Shown here in pieces: positions 23,920 to 35,900 of a DNA stretch of 64,000 nucleotides. Both the position numbers and the translations under genes were made by a program. Source of the stretch: Paragonimus westermani (taxonomy: Eukaryota; Platyhelminthes; Trematoda; Plagiorchiida; Troglotrematidae); the NCBI GenBank assembly GCA_008508345.1, contig QNGE01000149.1, positions 262,312 to 326,311 on the forward strand. The letters are read 5' to 3'. How positions within the stretch are numbered: position 1 is the stretch's first letter; each line of letters starts with the position of its first letter. The notes below the pieces were generated by a model that saw only the letters and a list, made by a program, of their open reading frames with translations, searched no databases and was not told where the DNA came from.

Positions 23920-26900
23920 TAGCAATGGTAAGTGAACGTTGCAACGTGTTTTAAGGGGGTACATACCACGGTCACAAACACAACGGTACACCCCGATGTG
24001 AGTCTATTATGTCGGCCGAAAAGACAACCTAAGGATAATGCCTCATTCTCGGGGACCACACAGCGGTCTAGCGTGAAGTGCACACGAAAAAAGACGCGCA
24101 ACAATGAAGGGCGGACAGCAGCAAGGATGTCAAAAAATGTGAAATGGCCGTTACAGATGGGACTAGTATTTTTAGGTGAAATGCAGTTAGGAAACTACTC
24201 GCCTGAAATGCATAACAGAGCAGCCTCAATACAGACATTCGAGGAGATGAGCGTGTAACCAAATCACAATGAAGTTGGAAGGAAACGAGAATAATGCAGT
24301 GTTCGGTTGTGCGGACGACCACAAACGCCCAGTTCATGGTAGTTTACCGAAGCTTCTGGAGTGTGTTCACGTGTCGGCAATTGATTTCAAAACTAGCGAT
24401 GTAACTCATAGAATCTAATCACGTACTGTAAGTTGACATCAGGCTATAGAACGTTTACGGATTTCCCATTAGAACAACAAGTCCTTACAGACCACCAAGA
24501 GATAACGTTTCGAACGCACTGCGCTCAAAAAACGGAAGGCACACATGCAAAGCGTCAGTAAGGAGAACCTCTCATCAATCACTTCCAACACAGACGCTGA
24601 AACCTATAGGCCATTACCGGATCATGGTCGTGGAGGTAGCAGCAATGTATTACGGTTGCCATCTGCATCGATTTAACGAATGAAAAACAACGTTGAAAGC
24701 AAATGTGAATGCCACTTGCAATCAAAGTCCCAACCGATCATGATGCGTACATTTAGAACGCAACAACCTGGAGGATATGTCGTTTCAATTTAGAATGAAA
24801 ACATGTGAGTAGTGTTCATTTCAACGAAACGGTGAAACGGAAACTAACAGTGTCCGGAAAAGCAACGCAAAAAGTTGTTAAGATAATCAATTTCTAACCG
24901 CAGAATACAAATGTGAAGTTTAAAACAACCAATCACAAATGTGGTCATTTGCCCAAATTGTTTGATTAGAGGCTTACTAAACGATCATGTCGACCTTGCG
25001 CTTTCTTGAAGGTTACTTGTCACCTGAAAACGCCGAGAGGAGATGCTTTGTTAGATTGCTGCTGTGTAAGTGGCGTGTGTGTGTAACGTGGTGGTGTTAG
25101 ATTGTTTCAACCAATCAAAGCGTATGTACGTTGAGTCTATCACAGGGCAATTGATAGTTTTTGCTTTTGTAGCTGATTGAAAGTCAAAACCAATTTTTTA
25201 AAAATGAGTCGAAACAGCTCAATTGTCTCCAAAACTTTTCTTAGGATAAACACAGCTAACGTAAATGGAAGGAAAGGCTGCATAGGTGATTTTGAAGTTT
25301 GTACAGCCAGACAAAATAGTTTACAATGGGCGTGTTTGAAAAGACCGAAGGCGCGTGTGCACATCGCGGAATACCTGTAATCGTGTCTTGATTACATCGG
25401 CTGGTGTGGTCAAGCACGCAGCCGGAGCCCCAGACAAAGTGGCAGCAGCGAGCAACGTTGAAGCTGAGTTGAAACCGTTCTCATCCGCGAACGCCCACTT
25501 TAAATGGTTGTAGGCCGTAAAATATATCGCAGAGAAGGGAATATCACGTAGGAAGCAAGCACGCGCACCCTTGTACAGACCAAAGAAGCCCAATTCCCTC
25601 ACAACCTTGGGGTCAGAAAAAAACACAACACACGAAAACGTTGAAGAAAATGTTAGACAAAAAAAGAAAATTATGCAACGGAATTCAGACGGATTTCAAA
25701 GAGTGGACCTAAAACTTCCTTAAGCTCGCACATTAAGTCGAAAGTATTACATCGCCTTACTGTAAAGCCAGAACGAAAAAAAGGTTCTGATGCGCATTTT
25801 AAGCCTGAGCCTACTAGGAAGCTATCAATGACAAAAGGTTTGCTCAATTGGAGAGAAGGGAAGTAAAAAAACCGTTTACATCAAGTAGTTGATGGTTTAC
25901 GGGCAGTGTAAATACATAGTTCATGAATAATAGGCTCTAATGAGTCACATGTTACCTGGTGACGTGGATTAGCAGTTGGAAGGCAGAAGTGTATGCGAAA
26001 TCTGACGTGGTTGATTATGAATGGTACTCAAACAACCCACGACAACCAATGATTATTGCTAGCCATTATGCCACAAGCTGCTCAGTATCATATGACGTAA
26101 ACGGACAAATATTAATTCATTGTCATGTTATTCACCCTAAGAGAGAAACAATCGTAGTAGCTGAAGAAAGAACTCCCGACGTGTGGATTAAGACCGGGTG
26201 CTATTACGACTCAGTTTATATGGGCTCAAAGGGTTGGCAACAAGTTTGCAAATTGAAAACGAAAACGAGCAACTTTACACGTTTCTGATAGTAACCAAAT
26301 CGGAAGTTCTTATCAGAGTCTGTTGTAGTCACGTCGACTTGCAAATTCCGAAGCGACACTATCAGCAGTGAGTACGACGGAAATAAAATAGACAACTGTT
26401 TCTGAAGTTGAACTCGTGTTCATAACCCTACATTATCACAGACGTACCTGTATTGAAACTTAAGGCGCATTTGTGAGGCGATCAAAAGGGTGTAGCTTCT
26501 TCGTGGCTACGAAAGTGAGCGTTTGGGAACGAGAACGTGCCTGTGTTCAATCACATACATCGAATGACACCAAAGGGTGGGCGACGACGAGTTTAAGAAG
26601 AGAATGTATCGTAAAGAGTACCAAGCGAGTTAGTTTAAGTTTCAGCTCTACGATAGAAGATGATTGCTTCCACGACACATGTGAGGTCATATGTCGGCTG
26701 AAGATTGAAAAACTTCCCCAACCTACACAGGAACAATCACGGTAGGAGTTCGAACTTGCGGCTATGTGACTGGCAGGCGAGTGTCGTGAGCTACTTCGTC
26801 AAACGAGTTCATTCGTTCGGTCTCAAAGAACACAGACTGAGACAGATTGCGCGCTAAAAGTACGAAGTGAACATCTACCACAGTATTCGTTGCTAATTGG

Positions 26901-29900
26901 CTGAAGGTGAGAAAAACAGACTCGACTTGGGAGAATGAAGACAGATACCGGTAGATCAAACAGATAGGTAGCGTTCTTCCCTCGGGCTGCAAGCCACGAG
27001 ACTAGGGAGGACGGTAGCCAATTGAATTCAGTGGTGAACATGCTGATTTGTGACTGAGTTGCCTGTGACAAAGAGACGATTCATGAAGCCAGCCAATGAA
27101 AGCGGCACGGAGGCTCACCCTGACGTGCAAGTTGGTTGGTCGCTTGCATGATATATGCAAGTTGACGTTAGTTAAGATTAAACAAGGGTTTAGTGACGAG
27201 GGTTCATCACACCCCCGGCAGACTTCTAAACCAGAATTGTTTTCTCTCGGTTGAATAGCACGTAAGTGTCAGTGTAAATCCGTTGGTCAATGAACTGAGA
27301 AAATTCGTTCCCACTGTGTATTTTCCATACTTGTCTCACCAATCTGACAATTATTCTCAATACGCTATGTACCCCGTTTTTTGTTTTACTGGACTGATTC
27401 GTCATTAATCGTCTGCAGCGTGAGTAGCCATTCTTGACCAGGCCTACTCGCGCGACGACTCACCTTTGAACTCGCTGGTCCCGTCGTCTGACGAGATTAT
27501 CGTCGCGAACGACTGAGGTTTGCCTTTCTTTAATTGTATTGTGGAAATATTTGGGTCCAATCTTGTTTTCAATTTGGGGATCCGTTTTCAGGCTACGCGT
27601 ACCTCAACGATCAGACGTGGTCCGTTACAATCAGTGTCAATCGCCAATATATTGTCGTAGATGACCAGGATGGGGCTTCCAGCAATGTCTGAGTAGTGTA
27701 GGTGTACAGCCCGGAAATCTGATAGAAGAAAGGATGTCTATCGCAAATTGGAACTCAACTTCATTCACTATAGTACATTAATCTTTTCCACGAACCGAAC
27801 GGTGGGCTGTCTAGAAAAACTGCATGAGACTAGGCTACATCGGTTTGTTTCACTGAAGGTGTAGTACAGATGTGGCAAACGCACCACAATATATGAAGGA
27901 TGAAAAGGAGATTACACTGATGCATAAAGGGATCCGAAACACGAGCGTCGGTGACTTCTACTCTTCACCATATCATCCTCAAAAAGTGTTATTGTCCTTC
28001 GGACCACAGGCAAGAAAACGGGAGGGGGACCTACTGAAGCCTGACTCAATGTGAGTATCTTTATGCCCCGATATCAAATCATATGATGGCTAGCAGGCTG
28101 CCCCTTCCAGTTTGACTCACCACTCAAAAACAAGGCAGAGTGTGGCAGGCGGTGGGCTGGTATTCGTAAGATGTGGCCAAGCCAACGAAGCCTGAGATGA
28201 GATCAGCATGTTCAGAGATCAACAAAATCTATCCGTCTCGAAGAAATGTCGGCGAAATTTATCACTGCTGACACGATGCTCCCATCACACACCGCCAATG
28301 TATCCGAGATATCGATGGTCAAAAACAGACACTGTATGGACATCCTCCGCGCGAGTGCACCAGGTTTCGGAGTCGTACAACAGGGCCATCTCTACAAAAC
28401 ACTGTACACATGGTCTTTCCCAGAAAGTCTGGGGTCATGTCAACGACACAGATAGCCACCCGAGCCTTGACAACCGTGCCCGAAATACAAGAGTTCATAT
28501 GGATACGAAATTGACCAACTTTCACAGTCCGCTTGCAATATGTAAAAGGTGTCAATTGGGTATAATACGACAAAATGGTCCCCTTAAACAATATAATTAG
28601 GTTAGAAACAATCAGTGTGGAAAAAATACGTCTAAAAGCGCTTCTGATTTCAATCGCAAGAATAGGCTTACGAGTATTCAAAGCATACACCACAAAGAAC
28701 CATATCCGAACCCATTGATCTAATCGGTGATAGCACAGAACAGATACTAACCCAGAAAAGGCATTCACGCCAAGCAAGTGAAGCTGCGGAATAAGATACA
28801 CTCAGATCGATAGAAATAATGTTGGATTGAAGGAGTTATAAGACATTCAGCAAAAACAAACCGATAAACAAACAAAATCTCTACCACTCACAGCAACTGC
28901 GGAAATGCGTTTGGTGGTGACAATTTCCCCAGCAACCTGCAGGCGAATTTTAACTATCTCCAGCGGATTGGTGAACACCACCTGGCTAGCACCGGCGCAA
29001 CCACCAGCCAACATTTCGGCCAGCAAGGAGATTCCACCTGTAGACGAGGTGAACTGATCTCTCGCCAAATCGTTCACAGTGAGCTTGATCGCTTTTTCCG
29101 GAGCAACCCCGACCAGCTGCGGCACTAGGCCGCGATAAAGCCCGGACAACCCTTCAAACCTAACAACGGGAGGAACAAACAGCACAAAAATTCCGTATTG
29201 AAAGAGCAGTGAATATTCTAATATGTATAAATCAACGTGGAGTATGACATGACAGAAAACGAATTTGTACACCAGTTACGGCGATGTACGAGACGACAAA
29301 ACCTAATAGCGAGGCATCAAGGACCCTTCGCAGAATAGGTGAAGAGGAAGGATCTTTGGACAGCCGTTAAGGGTAACAGAAGTATCCTGTTTTAACACAT
29401 AAGTTACATCTCAAGCAAATGGAGGATATATGTTATTCTGTGAAGTCAGTCTGCCCGATCGTCACTGTACACTGGCAAAAGCACAACTCCAAGGGGACAC
29501 GCTTTCGTGTTTTCTTATTAGGGTTAGAATGAGAGACGCCAATAAGTTTGTTAACCGAATAATCTGATAGAAAAATATCTCCAAATAGCATGCGTTGGCA
29601 ACTGAAACGTATAGCTGGCCAAGACGGCGGTGAATTCGAGTCAACCATCATAGGCAACGCCGTCAATCAATAGCCCAGTGACATAACAGTCAATCGGTGA
29701 AACGGGCTGACGATCAATACAAAGAGGTCAGACAAGCGGTATTGCATGACTAGCCAGAAGTGAAACGTCCCACCTAGCGAGCAGTATAATTGGTTTGGAA
29801 GTGGTGGTCTGACGGGGACAAAAGGTAGTGTTGCATCCAATGGTCAGAAACTGACAATTATTCAAAGAAATTGGCTGGACTGAGCGATCGAGTGGCTGGA

Positions 29901-32900
29901 TTAATCAGCATGAACTTAATTTCATTTTAATGGAATTTACCGGAATTCAACTTCTGTTCAGCCCTCCTTGAGAAAGTGACAAAGCGTTTTAACGTTACCA
30001 AACAATTTTATTTAGACGGGATCACATTTCATTTCAAGAATGTAAGTGTGGCAAGTCACTATAAAAAAAGTTACCGTATCACTTTCCGGAAGCAATCCCA
30101 ACTATTCTTATACATCAGCTCGCCAATGCTCGATCCTGTACGCTGATTCTGCATCCGAGTCTTGACCAAATCAATGGGATAGACCGCGGTAGCGCCAATC
30201 GCCCCGGCTATAGAGCCCAAAGTAAAACGATAACATTGTTCCAGAACGGACAAGAAAACCGTTCGACCTCGGTCCTCGATTTTGTGCTGAACAGCCTCCT
30301 GTGCGAACGAGTAGAGGGCGGCAAAGGGAAAACAACAAAATTAATAGGTACTATAAAATTGTTTGCGTGCATGGCAGACAGAAACAGGAATGGCAGAGAC
30401 AACAGATTATTTTGAGAAACACCGGCTGATAAACGGACAGTTCACAGGCAGATGGCGGGTAAGGTGTTACATAGTTCACTCTACAGTGTTTGAGACAACT
30501 GAACTCCATCCTCCCAAAAACAATTATCAACATTTAAACTATGCTGCTGAATTTTAGGCCGTCAGCTGTTGTTTAGAGCGGATGGATTCCAGTCCTAGAA
30601 TGCCAGCTGTACGTTGAAGGTGATTCGATACTATTCGAGTAAGTGTGCTGACAGTTCTGAGTGAAGCCACTTTATAGAGGAGAAAACTAACGATAACTTG
30701 CACGTTCGATGCGGTTCGCTGACTCGACCTTTAAGGCTGTACGAGAAGGATGAACAACAGCTCGCTAATTCCTTACGTCACATACAAGCGGGCATGAGCG
30801 CAGTGATTCGAACGCAGACAGCACTCAAGAGAACGGACTGGAACAATGCGGTTTTGGTTAGTGGGCCAGGAAGCACAGCTGGAGAGTAATCAGTCACGTG
30901 AGTAAACATGTGGTCTGTATAATATCAGGTCGCACACACATACACACTAACCATCGCAGTATCTCAAGGTTTCAAAAGATACTTGTGCAAATGGTAGTCG
31001 GTAAAGGCGCCACTGGTCTGTTTCGATTTTAACCTTCAACATCATAAAAACGAGGCATCGAACATTACATTCCTACTGTTCCTTAACTCAAAATGCAACG
31101 GCATTGTATTCACATTGGAAACTGAAATCAATGAACGCTCACTTAATTTTCTAGACTGCCTAGTTAAAGTTGACGAGTAACAGAGATTTCAGGTTTCTGT
31201 ATACCGCAAACCAACCCATTCTGGCCGTTATCTCAACTTCAACTCGTCCCATCCAATCGGTATGAAGAGAGCAGTCATCAAATCACTCTTCAACAGAGCT
31301 AATAAGATCTGCACCACTGAACTATCCAGAACAACAGAGATTTCTTACATTAAAGAAATGCTAGCCGCCAATCACTATCCAAACGTATTTATTGAGAACA
31401 CGATCAAACGCATGTCCACCAAGGAGGAGACCAAAACGACAAGAACTTTCAAGCCTACTGTGCAAATACCGTATCGTGAACAAACATCTGAAAAAATTTG
31501 ATCCATTCTCTCTGAGTACGCTATCCGGATTGTATTTCGGGTAGACAATACCTTAGAACGACTGGTGACGCATCCTAAGGATCCAGTTTGTATGGGCGAC
31601 CAGACAGATTGCGTTTACGAAATCAGATGTGGTGATTGCAATGCCAGCTACATTGAAGACAGACAAGTAGACGAGGGAAAATATGTGTTGCCGAACACAA
31701 GAGGCACGCGAGGTTTCCCCCTAAACACGCCTATCAACTTCAGAAGCGAGAGAAGGATTCGGCCATCGCATTACATGCACGGTCAGAGAATCACAACGTA
31801 GGTTGTGATCAAGCTCGAGTGATTCACAAGGGCCTGCCTTCCTATGCGGAACGGTGCTGTGCTGAAGCTCGCGCCAGTTACACTAGCATGCTTGTGTTGA
31901 TCGCAATAATAGCAAACCCCTGTCTGTAGTGTGGTGTGCATGGGTAAACAGCACCAGACACGGACGTGTCTTGTCTACGGCTGTCTCACCCCCACTTGAC
32001 AGGCAAAAGACTAGACCAATCCGGTCAGATGCAGCGCAAGTTGACCTAACCACGGCAAATCCCACGTAACCTCTGTTCTTTTGTTAATGTGATTTGGATA
32101 ACAACACTCCTGAGGAAGGCCACCCGAGGTGGTTGAGACGTAGAGTATTACAACTTGCTCATAACGTTGTGTTATTCTCAATCTGTCCATCAATAAGCTG
32201 CTAAACAGGACGCCCAAAATGTTTGACTTCATCCGTAGTAAATTTGGGGTTACCGAAATGACTCCAGCAAGTGGAGAATGTAACATCAATAGTCGCCAGA
32301 ACAGCATCTTGAGGTGTGCTTGGAATTCGTATGCACTGATGCGTAACGAATAAGAACTGTCGAAGAATATGACGGAATATGATGCATACGAGTGTATGCG
32401 GTAGGCAAGCACACATTGACCTATGGGCAGATTGGCCAACTAGTGTGTGAACAAAGATGTGAAAATTAACACTTTGTTTCCTGAATTTCGGCTCCTATAA
32501 ATCCGGAGAAAGGTTGACTTCACATAGACGTATAATGGTTCCGAAAGTGATAGATTGGCCGAAAAATGTGCGACGAACAGAAACGAAGAAAATTGCTGTG
32601 GCAGAGGGAATTGTCCCGCTGCACATTACAGTTTCGGTCTTCAAACTACTCCAGTGGTTTAAAGCATGTTGAAAAGAACAAACACGAGAACTTACTTGCA
32701 ACGCGGATGCGTAATTGTGATAGGGCACAAATTCATCCTCAATGGGAGAAATCGCAGCCAACTCATGGTAGCTGACACGTCTGAGGGATGGATGGAAAAA
32801 ACGATTTCGGTACAGTTAGAAGAGTAAAGGGGACGGATGCACGAGTCCCTAATGACTAGAAAAACAAACGGTCGTAGTCAAAAGTGATGGCGAGAGATAG

Positions 32901-35900
32901 TGGAAGTTCCAGTTTCACATTGCTTAAATCGAGTCGAGATCGCTACAAATGTTACAAACTCAGAATCTAGTGTCAAAAGCACAAGACCCTGAGAAACACA
33001 GTTTCAATTATTAGCCATACCCATGGGTGCAGTGGTTTCAGCTGCTGTTGGTCCAGGCTATATTCCACCAAAGGACATCCAATAATAAGTACAGGCAAAG
33101 AAAACAGGAAGAAAACAGAACGATTCTTAAGAATACAGGTTCGCCATTTACTACGACACTCCCGTACCCCAGAAAGCGTTTTCAACCAGTTTTGTGTACG
33201 ATCCTGCAGGGCCTAATCTGAACATTACTACCTCCCTACCCTGTTCAGCGAATCGATCAAGGCTGTCATAACCCTTGGTCACATCATCGCGTGGCCATTT
33301 GATCGTTTCTTCCAGCCGTCATCAGCCACATTGAACAACGCGCAGTTTGGCACAGGCCTCACTATCATATGGACTACGCAATACAGCCAACGCAGGCTGC
33401 GCAATTCCAAGAGTTCGATTATTGATCAAGAAATTAGATTTCTCAAACACACGATGGACTTTCGTGTTGATCGTGCAGTCAGCCCACCTGATGTAAGTTA
33501 AGTGATCAGGTGGTCGAACACCGGGAGGTTATATGCGTTTTTCATACGAATAAGTCAAATTTCTGATTCAGAGAGATTGGATTCCTGTTAATAGTAGACT
33601 CTGTGCCGTCCGCTTGGCAAGTTCAATTAAGACCAGCTCTAGACGCGAAACTTTCAGAAGTATTTTCATTGTCTGCTTACGCTCTAACTGATTGCAATGA
33701 CATCGACGTCAAGGACGCCTTCTACTCGGATCTAGCCACTCTTCAACAGTCGACACATGATTCTGGTACAGTCGTTCTGGCTCGAGATATGAAGGTCCAG
33801 GTGGGCCACCTTGGTGAGACCGAGTCCTGTTTAGGTAGTAGGTTTGAGACAGCATCATATCGATTGGGTAATGATGGGCGATTGTTACAGCTGTACGTAG
33901 AAAATAAGCTACTTTTAGCCAGCACTAGTTTTAGACATCGTGCGCGTCATTGTTATACTTGGCGCTCTCCTTCTCCAAAGCAGGCCTGGTTTCACACAGA
34001 CCACATAGCTGTTAGTCAGAGATGGTGTGGTTCGATTCAGGACTGTCGTTCTTGTAGGAACAGGTACTTGGATTTAGATCATGCTTTGGTACGTTGCTGG
34101 TCAACAACCTCACCCACAGCAACGACTGGTTGTTGAGAAACTGGCTACACCGCCGGTAAAGCATAGGTACCAAACCAGCTCAGATATCAGGCTTATCAGT
34201 TCTCACTTCAAAGATCCTAATAGCCGCTGGACTCAGATCTCACAGGTTGCTCGTGAAACAGGTACTGTAGCACGCAGCATGAAGGTTTCGTGGGTCGAGC
34301 AAACATTGAATCTCGGAGAAATTCCCACAGTTTTCAAAAGCCAGACGGAACACTCCTGCTGTCAGTTCATATAAGTCTGAGAGATATCCGTAGAAAGTTG
34401 AAACGTACCCTCAAGGCTGATCGTGAGTAGTGATTAATGGAGAAAGTTAAGGAGATGGAGACCACTTTTGCTTTAGGGAACATCGGTAAACTCTTCAAGC
34501 TTATCAGTGCTGCTGGGTCCAGGCAACCGTCTGTCAATGGAACTATCAGCAAGATGGATGGCACACCCATCTCCATTAAGTCCAGAAGATTAGATAGGTG
34601 GGCGGAACACTTTGAGGGTCAATTTAGCTGGTCTCCTGCTTCCACTGTGTTGCCACTACAAACTTGTAATGTGGCACCCTGGTTGATAGATTTGGAACCG
34701 CCAACTAAGCCTGAGGTCCGTAATTGCACTTCGGCTCACATATGCAAATAGGGCTACTAGTCCAGATGATTTCGCGCCGGCAGTTTTCAAAAAAGGTAGG
34801 AGAGGAGGCGTTCGTGGAGCTTTTAACTCAGCTGTTTCAACTTATGTGGACTTGTTGTGGTAATTCGTCGACTCACTTCAGCTCGGGAGGCAAACATTTG
34901 GAAAGAGCAGGCAGGGTTCCGTCCTGGGTGGGAATGTGTGGATCAGATTTTTACTTTTCGTCAAATTCTGGAGCAGCGTCATGTGTACCGTCGACCAACA
35001 ATCACCGTACATCTCGACTATAAAGGTGCGTCCTATTTGGTGAATCGATCTACACTTTTAGAGTCGCTTGAACGCAGGGGTGTAGCGACCAAATCTGTGA
35101 ACATACTGTCGGCGCTTTATTCCTATACTTCAGCTCAGGTTTGGGTTTATGCTGAACAGTTTCAGCATCCGGAGTGGCGTACATCAAGGCTGTCCACTTT
35201 TATCACTTGTTTAGTTTCGTCAAAGACGAAATAATGGAAGACTATCTCCGGCACTCACAAGATGCCAGCGTGGACCTCCTACCTGGTGAAGGACTGACTG
35301 GTCTTGATTATACTATTTCACGTTCTCCATGCACTTTGCAACGCGCTTTGCAGCCTCGAAGTGCAAAAAGCTTCTGTGAAATTGCTGATCACGTAGATTT
35401 AATGTTAGACAATGAAATCATGGAGTTTGTTGATCGGTTCGTAAAACTGGGGAACTGGAAGAGGTGTGGGGAATGGAACAGAAATATCTCTAAGAATAGA
35501 GCGGTATTCGCTAATCTGAAGCACTTAGAGAGACAGAGAGGTATCTACCTGAAGCTTAAGGATCGCGCATATAAGGCGACAATGAGGGCGATATTACCTT
35601 ACGGCAGCGAAAATTGGCCGTTGAATGTAGAAGACGTGAACCACCTTCAGGTGATTGACCACCGAAGTTCGCGTTCAATCGTTCGTATTGGGTGGCACCA
35701 ACGAGTAAGTAACAAAGAGGTTAGGAAACGGGTGCTCGGCACTGATTGTGAAACAATTTTTTTTGTTCAATCCCTATATTTGCACAGACTTAGATGGTTA
35801 GGTCATGTACTAAGGATGCTAGCTAGTTCGCCACAGCAAGCACTCTTTACCAATGTTGCCGCCCTCCGACATAAGGTGTAAGGTGGACAGATGATGATCC

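Noticed and set aside
23697..24104. 135-codon minus frame through the TA microsatellite
   Set aside because: It is a shadow of the aralar helix 6 exon and its intron in another frame; the Tyr-Ile repeat is just the TA tract.
33001..33250. Minus-strand LKPLHPW segment with acceptor-like and donor-like ends as an aralar exon
   Set aside because: The short product does not align with the linker of the carrier family.
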